A stretch of DNA of 64,000 bases from Umezawaea tangerina (GTDB lineage Bacteria; Actinomycetota; Actinomycetes; Mycobacteriales; Pseudonocardiaceae): positions 186,001-250,000 of the forward strand of contig NZ_PVTF01000005.1 of the NCBI RefSeq assembly GCF_003002815.1. The letters are read 5' to 3'. Position numbers and translations under genes: made by a program. Below are positions 25,464-34,700 of this stretch, in pieces. The notes under the pieces are model-generated. The model did not search any database, was not told the DNA's origin, and was given only the letters and a program-made list of their open reading frames with translations. The first letter of the stretch is position 1, and each line of letters starts with the position of its first letter.

Positions 25464-25907
25464 TCACGTCCGGGACGTGCCGCCGTTGTCCTCCAACGAC
25501 GCCCGCATCCCGGCGCACAGCCGGTGCAGCAGTGCCAGGTCCTCTTCGGACAGACCCACCTCGCACACCATCCGCTCGGGCACGTCCCAGGCGGCCCGCT
25601 GCAATTCCCGACCGGCGTCGGTCAGCGCGACCACGAGCCTGCGCTCGTCGGCGGCGTCCCGAGCCCGCGTGAGCACACCCTTGTCCTGCAAGCGCTTCAG
25701 CAGCGGCGTGAGGGTCGGGGAGTCCAGCCGCGTCTTGCGCCCCAGCTCCACGACGCTCACCTCGTCGGCCTCCCACAGCGCCAGCATCACCACGTACTGC
25801 GGGTAGGTGAGCCCCAGCGGCTCCAGCATCGGCCGGTAGGCGCGCTGGATCGCCTGCACGGTGGTGTACAGGTCGAAGCACGGCTGGTCGTGCAGGCTGT
25901 GGGCGAT
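25464..25907 (-). CDS. OhrR-like MarR regulator with a non-standard start codon
   Basis: This is a MarR-family winged-helix protein. RAYRPMLEPLGLTYPQYVVMLALWE and LDSPTLTPLLKRLQDKGVLTR are very close to organic-hydroperoxide regulators (OhrR). Upstream of the first standard start (GTG 25859) the same frame still encodes HDQPCFDLYTTVQAI, which aligns with the OhrR segment LCFALY, whose Cys is the peroxide sensor. The only well-placed initiation site for this segment is an ATC at 25907, seven bases after AGGA, one base away from ATG. I therefore place the start there (147 residues). Starting at 25859 would remove the sensor cysteine. An in-frame TAG at 25917-25919 separates it from the upstream small gene. 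Confidence 0.72.
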   Translation of the reverse strand: MAHSLHDQPCFDLYTTVQAIQRAYRPMLEPLGLTYPQYVVMLALWEADEVSVVELGRKTRLDSPTLTPLLKRLQDKGVLTRARDAADERRLVVALTDAGRELQRAAWDVPERMVCEVGLSEEDLALLHRLCAGMRASLEDNGGTSRT

Positions 25908-25916
25908 GGGAGCGTC

Positions 25917-26144
25917 CTAGCGCCAGTAGTGGTTGGCCGCCGCGATCGTAGCGAACTCCACCGCGACCACGTGCGCGATCGCGACCAGCGCCACCGGGTC
26001 CTCGGCGTAGACCGGCCGCAGCCTGACCCGCACCTCGGCGTCGGGCTGCGTCGCCTTGACGGTGCTCCTGGCCAGCTTGATCGCCAGCGCACGCCCCTCC
26101 TCGACGGTGGGGGTGATGAGCGAGAGGTCGGTCGCGGTCGTCAT
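25917..26144 (-). CDS. Small conserved-looking protein of unknown function
   Basis: This 75-residue acidic-to-neutral protein starts at ATG 26144 with AAGGAG at good spacing. It has one predicted amphipathic helix (VEEGRALAIKLARSTV) and a hydrophobic stretch (VALVAIAHVVAVEFATIAA) ending in NHYWR. I do not recognise it. It ends in TAG at 25917-25919, in the same frame as the OhrR-like gene and just 9 bases before that gene's inferred start, so the two are co-transcribed. It might be a partner or small effector of the peroxide regulator, which is inference from position only. Confidence 0.65.
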   Translation of the reverse strand: MTTATDLSLITPTVEEGRALAIKLARSTVKATQPDAEVRVRLRPVYAEDPVALVAIAHVVAVEFATIAAANHYWR

Positions 26145-26162
26145 GGTGTCTCCTTCGTCGTG

Positions 26163-26185
26163 TTAGTTAACGCGCTAATTATTAG
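26163..26185. promoter_or_regulatory. AT-rich dyads upstream of the small gene-MarR operon
   Basis: TTAG-N8-CTAA (26163-26178) overlaps CTAAT-T-ATTAG (26175-26185), 18 bases before ATG 26144 on the other strand. MarR operators are AT-rich dyads of this size. ATTATTAGT at 26178-26186 recurs at 26271-26279. Confidence 0.45.
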
Positions 26186-26275
26186 TGCATGAACCAATAT
26201 GAATCAAGCATGAGCCGCATCACCACCGACCGCTGTCCACGTGGTGGACGTGCCATGTGTAGTCGTGGTTATTAT

Positions 26276-26293
26276 TAGTCAACATTATGACTA
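26276..26293. promoter_or_regulatory. Perfect dyad upstream of the SGNH hydrolase
   Basis: TAGTCA-N6-TGACTA lies 19 bases before ATG 26313 and overlaps the second copy of ATTATTAGT. It may be a second site for the MarR protein encoded by the divergent operon. Confidence 0.45.
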
Positions 26294-26312
26294 TGGAGGC
26301 CCTGGACAGTCG

Positions 26313-27131
26313 ATGAAGCCGCACGAGACGAGCGCCCCCGACCCCGTTCGCAGCACCGAGTACCTGCGCTACGTCGCCTTGGGCGACAGCCAGACCGAAG
26401 GCGTCGGGGACGGTGACGACATCACGGGCCTGCGGGGGTGGGCCGACCGGCTCGCCGAGAACCTCACCGTCGGCAACCCAGGGTTCCGCTACGCCAACCT
26501 CGCCGTCCGCGGCAGGCGCGCGGGCGAGGTCCGGGCCGAGCAGCTGGGGCCCGCTCTCGCCCTGCGTCCCGACGTGGCCACTGTCGTCGCCGGGGTCAAC
26601 GACCTGCTCCGGCCGCGGGTCGAGACGGCCGCGGTGGTCGGTCACCTGGAGGCGATGTTCGCCGCGCTGACCGAGTCCGGAGCCCGCGTGGCGACCGTGA
26701 CGTTCCCCGACCTCACCAGGGTCATCCCCCTCGCCCGACCGGTCCGCTCCCGCATCCTCGACATCAACGACCGGATCCGCGCCGCGGCCGCCCGGCACGG
26801 GGTCGCGGTCGCGGAGATCGCCCGGCACTCCTCCGTCGCCGACCGCCGGTTCTGGAGCGAGGACCGGCTGCACTGCAGCCCGTTGGGGCACCAGCTGATC
26901 GCCGACGCGGTCGCGCACGCCCTGGGGGTGCCGGGCAGCAGCGACTCCTGGACCCAACCGCCGCCACCCGACCTCATGCCGACGCCACGGGGTGCCGCCG
27001 CCGAACTGCGCTGGGCCGCCACCTTCCTGCGTCCGTGGCTGGGCAGGCGCCTGCGCGGGCAGTCCTCCGGCGACCAGCGCACGGCCAAGCACCCGCAGCT
27101 GCACCGGATCGAGGCACCGCGCTTGTCGTGA
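26313..27131 (+). CDS. SGNH/GDSL-family hydrolase
   Basis: This 272-residue cytoplasmic esterase-type protein carries the four SGNH blocks: GDSQTEG with nucleophile Ser26, a Gly in LAVRGRRAGEV, GVNDLL with the oxyanion Asn, and EDRLHCSPLGH with the catalytic Asp and His near residue 190. There is no signal peptide, and a Pro-rich C-terminal tail follows the domain. It hydrolyses an ester or acyl group, substrate unknown. Its promoter region is shared with the MarR operon and contains a matching repeat, so it may respond to the same signal. It converges with the alpha/beta hydrolase. Confidence 0.87.
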   Translation: MKPHETSAPDPVRSTEYLRYVALGDSQTEGVGDGDDITGLRGWADRLAENLTVGNPGFRYANLAVRGRRAGEVRAEQLGPALALRPDVATVVAGVNDLLRPRVETAAVVGHLEAMFAALTESGARVATVTFPDLTRVIPLARPVRSRILDINDRIRAAAARHGVAVAEIARHSSVADRRFWSEDRLHCSPLGHQLIADAVAHALGVPGSSDSWTQPPPPDLMPTPRGAAAELRWAATFLRPWLGRRLRGQSSGDQRTAKHPQLHRIEAPRLS

Positions 27132-27153
27132 CGGCGCGGCGGATGTGCCGCAA

Positions 27154-27906
27154 CTACAGGCCGTCCCAGAAGTCCGACAGCACGCGGGCGGACCGGACCG
27201 GGTCCTGGAGCATCCACCAGTGGCCGAGACCGTCGAGGTCGACGGCACGGGCACCGGCGCGCCCGGCGGCGCGGTGGCGGAGGGCGACGCTGCCCGCGGT
27301 GAGGTCGTCGGTGGCCACGGGCACCAGACCGGGTCGGGCCGCCGCGCGGGCCAGATCACGCCCGCGTCCGGCCAGCACGTCCTCGGGCACGGAGCGGTAC
27401 AGCGCGAGGATCGCCCTGGCCATGTCGGGACCTTGGCCGAGCGCCACCGCTCCGGCCGCCGACTCCGGGATGCCCCACGAGACCATGCGCGCCGTGCGCG
27501 CGGCGACGTCCCCGGAGAAGGTCTCCTCCAGGTGGCGTTCACCGTCCCCCGGCGTCTGCCAGACCTTGGCGATCTCGTGCCAGGTGAAGTCCGGCTCGTA
27601 GCCGCCGATGGTGTCGCTGACCCAGCTGCGCAGCAGGTCGGGACGTGCCATCGCCACCTCCAGCACGTAACCGCCGCCGAAGTCGTGGCCGACCAGGTCC
27701 ACCGGCGTGGTGAACCGCGACAACTCCTCCACGAGCCAGTCCCGGTAGTCGAGGAAGGTGGCGCCGAAGCCCGCGGGCAGAGCGGCGCCGAACCCCAACG
27801 GCGAAAGCCGCACCACATCCCGCTGCCGGGCTTCGGGCAGCTCCGCGATCAGGGGTGCCCACACCGCTGAGGTCACCGGGACACCGTGGACGAAGACGAT
27901 GGTCAT
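27154..27906 (-). CDS. Alpha/beta-hydrolase (dehalogenase/epoxide-hydrolase-like)
   Basis: This 250-residue alpha/beta-fold protein has an FVHG oxyanion motif at residues 5-8. The nucleophile elbow is GHDFGG, where Asp75 replaces the usual Ser; this is typical of haloalkane dehalogenases, epoxide hydrolases and fluoroacetate dehalogenases. The catalytic His is in GLGHWW near residue 231. The start is ATG 27906, which begins directly with the first beta strand; longer upstream frames add unrelated sequence. No neighbour indicates the substrate. Confidence 0.83.
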   Translation of the reverse strand: MTIVFVHGVPVTSAVWAPLIAELPEARQRDVVRLSPLGFGAALPAGFGATFLDYRDWLVEELSRFTTPVDLVGHDFGGGYVLEVAMARPDLLRSWVSDTIGGYEPDFTWHEIAKVWQTPGDGERHLEETFSGDVAARTARMVSWGIPESAAGAVALGQGPDMARAILALYRSVPEDVLAGRGRDLARAAARPGLVPVATDDLTAGSVALRHRAAGRAGARAVDLDGLGHWWMLQDPVRSARVLSDFWDGL

Positions 27907-28117
27907 ACCGGCTACTACAGCAACACCCCGGCACCGACGTCCAAGACCTGTTCCGCACCTCGTCATGCCGCAAGCGCATGACTCCGCGACGCCCCCGGTT
28001 GGGCCGAGCGCAGGCAAAGCGGAACCTTCCGCCGGGTTTCCCTGGCCACGCGATACCGGGCAGCGGGATGGTGACGGGGTTCCGGTTGGTCGGACGTCGT
28101 CGACGGGGTGGGCGCGC

Positions 28118-28807
28118 ATGAGTGGGTTCGACGTCGACGTCGGCGAGGTGCGGGCGCACGCCGAAGCCGTCTCGATCTTCTCCGACCAGGTGGACGCGGC
28201 AGGCGACACGGCGCGGGCCGCGGTGGGCGGTGACGCGTTCGGCTTGTTCGGAGCCTCCTTCGCCTCGGCTCTCGTGCTCGCCGCCGACCAGGTCCGCGAC
28301 GCCATCGCGGGAGGCGCCGTGTCCCTCACCGACGTGCGGGTCGGGCTGCGCGAGACCGCCGACCTCTACCAGCAGGTCGACGAGGCGCAAGCCCAGCTGT
28401 TCCGCGGCGTCGACGGGGAGCCGGACCACTCCGGTACCACCTCCACCTCCGGAGCCGCCGCTTCCGGGACGGGCTCGCCGAGCACCACCCGCGGGATGCC
28501 GTCGACCACTCCGGTCTCCGGCGACCGGCCGTTCCAGCAGGGCGACGTCATCCCGGCCAAGCTCGGCCGACCCCCTCAGCCGTCCCCGCCCGGTCAGCGC
28601 GCGAAAGCCGTCGCCGTGCTCCAGCGGATCGCCGAGGAGGAGACCAGGTTCTGGAACTCCGACCGGGGCAACTGGGTCGGTTCCCTGATGCCGGCGAGCA
28701 TGCGGTACTCGATGCTGGTCAGCAGCAGGGACAGCTGGCTCGCCGAGTTCCCGCCCGCGGAACGGGATCGGATCGCCAGGCAGCTGGGTGTCCGGCCGGG
28801 GGGCTGA
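28118..28807 (+). CDS. EspC-like type VII secretion target protein
   Basis: This 229-residue protein has an N-terminal 95-residue helical hairpin (VDVGEVRAHAEAVSIFSDQVDAA, then GLRETADLYQQVDEAQ) that matches the ESX/EspC-family secretion targets. A Ser/Thr/Pro/Gly-rich linker (about 100-145) and a distinct C-terminal domain of about 75 residues follow, with FWNSDRGNWVGSLMP and SRDSWLAEFPP. Such proteins leave the cell through ESX systems, and the C-terminal part may be the effector module. No ESX core genes are in the window. The start is ATG 28118. Confidence 0.68.
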   Translation: MSGFDVDVGEVRAHAEAVSIFSDQVDAAGDTARAAVGGDAFGLFGASFASALVLAADQVRDAIAGGAVSLTDVRVGLRETADLYQQVDEAQAQLFRGVDGEPDHSGTTSTSGAAASGTGSPSTTRGMPSTTPVSGDRPFQQGDVIPAKLGRPPQPSPPGQRAKAVAVLQRIAEEETRFWNSDRGNWVGSLMPASMRYSMLVSSRDSWLAEFPPAERDRIARQLGVRPGG

Positions 28808-28866
28808 CGGACCCGTCGCGGTGTCCGAAAAGGACGCTCAGCCGTGCGCGCCGGACGGGTCTCACC

Positions 28867-31107
28867 TCACCCCTGCTCCGCCCCCAGCGGTTCGAGCCGG
28901 GCGGGCACGTGCTTGTGCCACGGTGTGCCCGCCCACTCGTCGCGGTCCTCGGCGGCGGTGAGCTCGTTCGGGGCGACTCCCGTGCGCTCCCGCACGGTGA
29001 GCCCGAGGCCGTTGGGCAATGAGATGTGGCCCGACCGCATGGTCTCCGTGACGTCGACGGGCACTTCCGCGTTCCCCCGTCGGGTGGTGAGCCTGACCCG
29101 GTCGCCGGTCGTGACGCCCAGCCGGGTCGCGTCGGTGGTGCTGATGCGCAGCCGTCCGTCCGGGTCGCGCCGTCGCCAGCTGGGATCGCGCATGATCGTG
29201 TTGGCCGTGAAGGCTCGCCGTTCCCCCGCCGACAGCACGAACGGCCAGTCCGGGTCCTGGTGCGGGACAGGGCGGTCGCGCAACGCGGCCACGGCGGCGA
29301 GCAGTTCCGGCACATCCAGGTTGATCCGCTCACCGGGCAGGCGCCGCCACGACGCGTCGTCCTCGTCGTGGGTGATCTCCACGCCGTGCGAGCCGTGCAC
29401 GATCGCGTCGAAAAGCCGCTCCCCCGCACCGAACCCGGTCCCGTAGCCAGCTTTCTCGACACCTGCCGGGTTCTTGCGGGCGCACTCGTGCGCGGCCATC
29501 CACAGCACAGCGGCCGCGGAGGCGTCGTGCGGCAGCGTCGGCCCCAGCGTGCGGTACAGCAGGACGGACGCGAACCGCCGTTTCACCGGGTCCGCCAGGA
29601 CCGGGAGGAACGCCTGCGCGAACTCGGCGCGCCCCACCGCCGCGGCCGCCCGCAGCGGCGCGTAGTCCTGCTCGGTGAGCACACCGGCGGCCTCGACGAG
29701 CCGGGCGTGGATCTCCGGTTCGGGCAGCACGCCCTCCGGTGCGGGCACGACGGGGTGCCGCAGGTGGAAGACGTTGCGCGGGAAGTCGAAGTTGAAGAAG
29801 GTGGCCTCGAACTTCTCGAACTGCGTCGGCGCGGGCAGCACGTAGTCGGCCAGGCGCGCGGTCTCGGTCATCGCGACGTCGATCACCACCACGAGCTCCA
29901 GCGCGGCGAGCGCCTCGCGCATCCGGGCCGAGTCGGCCAGGGAGTGCGCGGGGTTGGCGCTCTCGACCACCATCGCCCGGTAGCGGGCCGGGTGGTCGGT
30001 CAGGATCTCCTCCGCGATCACGTTGCACGGGACGAGGCCGCTGATGATCCGCGCGCCCGCGACCGGGCTGCGCGGGCCCTCGTCGCCCGCGTACCCGCGG
30101 TCGCGGCCGATCGGCACCAGGCTGGAGGGCACGTACTGGGCGCCCCGTTTGCCGAAGTTGCCGGTGAGCAGCCAGACCAGCTTCTCGACGTAGCTCACCA
30201 GCGTGGAGTCGCGGTTCATCTGGACCCCGAGGTCCTCGAACACGGCGACGGACTCCGCCTCCGCGATCCGGGCGGCCACCGAGCGCACCAGCGCCTCGTC
30301 GACGTCGGCGACGGCGCAGTAGTCGGCGACGGGTACTCGCCCCAGGACGTCGGTGACGGCGTCGAGGCCGTCCGCGTGCTCGGCGAGCCAGTCCGCGGCG
30401 ATCAGCCCCTCCTGCACGAGCACCGCGGCCAGCGCGGTCACCAGGTAGAGGTCGGTGCCGGGCCGGACCTGGAGGTGGAAGTCGGCCAGCTCCGCCGTCT
30501 CGGTCCGCACGGGGTCGATCACGACCATCGACCGGGCCGGGTCCTTGGCGATGTCCTTGAGCACCGAGCGGGCGCGCGGGAACCCGTGGGACTGGTAGGG
30601 GTTCTTGCCGATGAACAGCGCGACCTCGCAGTGCTCGAAGTCCGCGCGGACCATGGCGCCGGTCATGCGGGCGTTGACCCAGAACTCGCCGGTCTTCTCC
30701 TGGGCGAGCGCGGACGAGCGGTAGCGGCCGCCGAACGCGGCCATGCCCGCGGGCGAGTACGCGCCGCCGAGGTGGTTGCCCTGGCCACCGCCACCGTAGT
30801 AGAAGATCGTCTCCCCGCCGAAGGCGTCGCGGACCTCACCCAGCCGCCGGGCGATCCCGCTGATGGCGGTGTCCCAGTCGACCTCCTCGAACGTGCCGTC
30901 GGGCCGGCGCCGCAACGGGCGCGTGATCCGACCGGTGTTCCCGTTCTGGTGCAGGTCCAGGCGCAGCGCCTTGTTGCACGTGTAGCCGGCCGACGCGGGG
31001 TGGAGCTTGTCGCCGCGGATCTTGTCGAACGACCGGCCGTCCTCGCCGACCAGGATCTCGATCCCGCAGTTGCACTCGCAGAGGATGCAGGCGCTGGGCT
31101 TCCACAT
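28867..31107 (-). CDS. Molybdopterin-dependent oxidoreductase with N-terminal 4Fe-4S site
   Basis: This 746-residue protein has an N-terminal cluster motif, Cys7-x2-Cys10-x3-Cys14, with the fourth ligand in GYTCNK near residue 44. Molybdopterin domains follow with YYGGGGQGNHLGG, VVIDPVRTETAELAD and a C-terminal dinucleotide-binding domain ending near residue 740. It belongs to the DMSO-reductase superfamily, in the cytoplasmic formate-dehydrogenase/assimilatory-nitrate-reductase-like set. There is no Tat signal. Electron partner genes are absent. TAGGAG, overlapping the TetR stop, is the ribosome site for ATG 31107. The two genes form an operon, and the substrate is unknown. Confidence 0.87.
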   Translation of the reverse strand: MWKPSACILCECNCGIEILVGEDGRSFDKIRGDKLHPASAGYTCNKALRLDLHQNGNTGRITRPLRRRPDGTFEEVDWDTAISGIARRLGEVRDAFGGETIFYYGGGGQGNHLGGAYSPAGMAAFGGRYRSSALAQEKTGEFWVNARMTGAMVRADFEHCEVALFIGKNPYQSHGFPRARSVLKDIAKDPARSMVVIDPVRTETAELADFHLQVRPGTDLYLVTALAAVLVQEGLIAADWLAEHADGLDAVTDVLGRVPVADYCAVADVDEALVRSVAARIAEAESVAVFEDLGVQMNRDSTLVSYVEKLVWLLTGNFGKRGAQYVPSSLVPIGRDRGYAGDEGPRSPVAGARIISGLVPCNVIAEEILTDHPARYRAMVVESANPAHSLADSARMREALAALELVVVIDVAMTETARLADYVLPAPTQFEKFEATFFNFDFPRNVFHLRHPVVPAPEGVLPEPEIHARLVEAAGVLTEQDYAPLRAAAAVGRAEFAQAFLPVLADPVKRRFASVLLYRTLGPTLPHDASAAAVLWMAAHECARKNPAGVEKAGYGTGFGAGERLFDAIVHGSHGVEITHDEDDASWRRLPGERINLDVPELLAAVAALRDRPVPHQDPDWPFVLSAGERRAFTANTIMRDPSWRRRDPDGRLRISTTDATRLGVTTGDRVRLTTRRGNAEVPVDVTETMRSGHISLPNGLGLTVRERTGVAPNELTAAEDRDEWAGTPWHKHVPARLEPLGAEQG

Positions 31108-31119
31108 CAGGTCGGGCTC

Positions 31120-31698
31120 CTAGTCTCGTCGCTCCAGCAGGGACGTCATCTCGACCAGCACGTCGTCGAGCGGGCCCAGGTCGCGGTCGGCCCGGCAGAG
31201 GATGACCGCTCCCTCGATGGCGGACACGACCAACGTCGCCAGCCGGTGCGCGCGCGGTGCCGGGAAACCGCTGGCGCACAGGACGTCGGTGAGGCTCGCG
31301 TGCCATCGGGCGAAGATCTCGCGCACCACCTCGCCCGCGTCGGGGACGAGGTCGCGGCTGTCCGACGCCATGGCCGCGACGGGGCACCCCGCCCGGTAGT
31401 CGGTCTTGGTCAGCGCCCGCTTCCAGAAGAGCACCAGGCGGTCGAGCGTCTGCTGGACGTCGCCCTCCGACGCCGAGTCCTCGACCATCGCGGTGATGAA
31501 GTCCCCGGCCTGGCGGACCGCCCCCAGGACGATCTCGTTCCGGCCGCCGGGGAAGTGGTGGTAGACCGACCCCCGCGGCGCGCCGCTGTGGGCCAGCACC
31601 GCGTCGACCGTCACGCCGGCGGCGCCGCGTTCCCGCAGCAGCAGCACGGCGCTGTCCAGCATCCGCTGCTTGGTGCCCTGCCTGCCCTGGTCGGCCAT
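31120..31698 (-). CDS. TetR-family regulator (LmrA/YxaF type)
   Basis: This 192-residue regulator has a helix-turn-helix near residues 30-50 (VDAVLAHSGAPRGSVYHHFPGGRNEI). The GSVYHHFPGG form and the C-terminal YRAGCPVAAMA segment are characteristic of the LmrA/YxaF subgroup. It heads the operon with the molybdopterin oxidoreductase, whose start lies 12 bases after its stop. It probably represses its own operon. GGAGTATTGCAGAGTCC upstream of its start (around 31720) is a weak dyad. Confidence 0.86.
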   Translation of the reverse strand: MADQGRQGTKQRMLDSAVLLLRERGAAGVTVDAVLAHSGAPRGSVYHHFPGGRNEIVLGAVRQAGDFITAMVEDSASEGDVQQTLDRLVLFWKRALTKTDYRAGCPVAAMASDSRDLVPDAGEVVREIFARWHASLTDVLCASGFPAPRAHRLATLVVSAIEGAVILCRADRDLGPLDDVLVEMTSLLERRD

Positions 31699-31797
31699 CG
31701 CTCCCCGCTCCCTCGAATAAGGAGTATTGCAGAGTCCATAATCGGTGTCATGGGCCAGCGGTCGTCCTAGGGGTTGTGATCGACCCGGCGCCGCCCG

Positions 31798-34700
31798 TCA
31801 GTCCACCAGGGTGGCCAGTTCGGCCAGCAGTTCCGACGCGGTCACCGGGCTCAGCTCGGCGAAGGTGCGACCGGCCCCGACCAGGCCGACCTCGCGCAGG
31901 TGCTGGGGTCCGGACTCGTGCGGCATCCCGACCACGAGGCCGGGGTCCAGGGTGATCGCGATCGAGCCGCCACCGGGCAGGGAGCGGGTGATCCCGTTCT
32001 CGATCCCGGCGTCCATCGGCGTGCCGCGCTCCCACTCCCCCTTGGTCAGCCCCAACAGCCTGCCTGCGTCGACCCGGACGCCCCGGTACCCGTCCAGCAC
32101 CCCCGACGACAGCTCGGCCTCGGTGAACCGGTGCACCGGCCGCCCCAGCTGCCGGAACGGTTGCAGGATCCCGTAGTCGGCGAACACCTCCGCCCACGGC
32201 GCCACGTCCTCGCCCAGGTGCACCGAGTGCGCCACCCCGACGACGGCGTCCTCCGGCAACGGGAAGGTGTCGTCGCGCACGTCCGCGAACGTGCCGTCCT
32301 CGGCCACCCGGAACGAGCGCCCGGCGCCGGTCACCCACACCAGCCGCCGGACCAGGTGCCGCAGCAGCGGGTGGGCGACCAGCAGCGCGCGGAACGCGGC
32401 GGCGGGCCACCGGCGTTCCAGCACCATCGACCGCTCCAGCCTGACCACCTGGTCGGCGGCGACCGCGCGGACGTCCTCCTTCAGCTGCCCGAACCGCTTG
32501 TGCTCCGCGACCGCCAGCTCGCCGTCGTCCTGCGCACCCGGCTTCGGCAGCGCCTTCAGCCGCGTGCCGGCCCCGTCCAGCACGAACGGCCGCAGCTGCT
32601 CGTCGAACCCGATGGTGAACCGCCGCGGGCCGTAGTCGACCGTCGTCGCCGCCGCGTCGTCCAGCCCGAGGTCGGGCACCAGCCGGTCGCCCAGCTCGTC
32701 GGCGGTCAGCCCCATCCCGGCCGCGACCTCCTCGACCTTCTCCCGAGCCCGGTACCGGATCCCGCCGAACGCCACCCGCTGCGCGATCCGGTTCAGCACC
32801 CCCAACGCCGTGTCGGTGCCGATCGCGGCCAGCACGTCCAACCCGACCACCGCACGCGCGTGCTGCGACTCCCCCGGCCACACGCGGATGAACGGCTCCA
32901 ACGCGCGTGCCGTCCCGTCGTCGCCCAGCAGGCCGAGCGACGGCAGCACCCAGCCCTCCTCGGCGGGCATGCCGTTCTTCCGCCACAGCTCGAACAGCTC
33001 CCACGAGAACCGCGCCAGCGACGCCGCGTCGCACGCCTCCCGGACGGCCTCCACCCCGGCGTGCTCGACGTCCGGCGTGCTCAGCGCCAGCAGGACCAGC
33101 AGGTTGCGGACGGCGTCGGCGGGCAGCGCCTGCCTCGTCCCGCACAACCGGACCGGGGGCAGCACGACCGGGTCGAGCCAGTCGCCGAACCCTGGGGCCA
33201 CCACCGGCGGCACGTCCGCGAGCACGGCTTCGACGGCCTTCTCCGCCTCGGGTCCGTACTCGCGCGCCGCGGCCACGGCCTCTTCCGGGATGACGCGCAG
33301 CGCCGCCTCCGCGGCCTGGCGCGCCCCACCCGGCTTGCCCACCGCGTCGGGCACCAGCAACCGGGCGGCGGGGCCCGCGTGCCGCCGCAGCCACGTCGGG
33401 GCGAACTCCTGGGCGGACTTGAGCTTCACCAGCCACTTCGCGACCAGCCGCGCCGCCTTCAGCGACACCACCGGCGCCACCAGGTCGCCCTTGCCCTCCC
33501 GCGACAGGGTCGCGATGGCCAGGGCGTTCGGGATGGCGTCGACCCCGAACCGGGCCAGGAGCCGCTTGCCGTCGTCGGCTCCGACGGAGATCGCGCCGAC
33601 GTCCCACTCGGCCACCAGCGGGCGGAGCACGTCCACCGGGCCGTGGGCGAAGAGTGCGACCTGCCGGACGCCGTGGAGCCCACCCGCCAGGTACTCCTCG
33701 ATGGTCGGAGCCCAGTCGACGGACTCGGCGTGGCCGCCGAGCCCGCCCTCGTACCTCTCCCGCTCGCCGGGTTCCCACTCCACCGCCGGGCGGTCCACCG
33801 CACGAAGGCCCTTCACCACCAACGGTTCCGCGGGCACGACCTCCGCCACCCACGGCGGGTCGACGAGCACGGCGGGCAGCGCGCCCGGGGGCGCCACGTC
33901 GAGGGCCGCGCGCGTCTGCTCGACCGACTCCCGCACGGCGTCGGGCAGGTCGTCGCGCTCGGCCAGTTCGGGATTACTCGTGAGGTGGCGTTCCAGCAAC
34001 CTTCCGGCCACGGGGTCCTCGGCGGCGGCGAACCGGTGCAGCGCCGTCACGGGGTCGCGGCGGGCCAGGTCGACCACGGTGGGCAGCACCCGCCTGACCT
34101 CCAGGCGGGCCAGCAGCGCGTCGAACGTCGCGGGAGTCGGGAACGCGGCCATCGCCTCCAGGACCACGTCCCGCACGTCGCCGTCCGACTCCCGACCGGT
34201 GTCCAGGAGCACCGCGAGGGCGGGCACGGCGTCCGGGCCGACGCCGTCGACCACCGTGAACAGGCCGTCCCGCCCGTGCCGGGGGTACCGCCGCAGAACC
34301 CGGTCCACTTGGGCCACTGTGCCGACCGAGTAGGCCAGCACCGCGGACGCGCGCACGCGCTCGGGGACCTCGGTCCGCTCGACCTCGCCGAGCGCCTCGT
34401 CGACCCAGTCCCGCCGGGTCGGGAAGAGGTACGACGCCAGCACCATCGCGCCGAGACCGGTGCGCTGGGATCCCACGGCCTCCACGGCGTCCTCGTGCTC
34501 CGCGTCGGAGGCCTCCGCGAGCAAGGCCCGCAACCGCCGCGCGGTCCGCAGGCCGACCTCGCCCGGCTCCGGCACCCGTCGCAGGCAGGACGACCACAGG
34601 GTCCGGTGCACCTCGACGCCGGGCATCTCCACGACGGCACGCGCGGCCAACGGCAGCCCGTGCCGCACCACCATCGCGTCGGCCGCCCACGCCTCGGACC

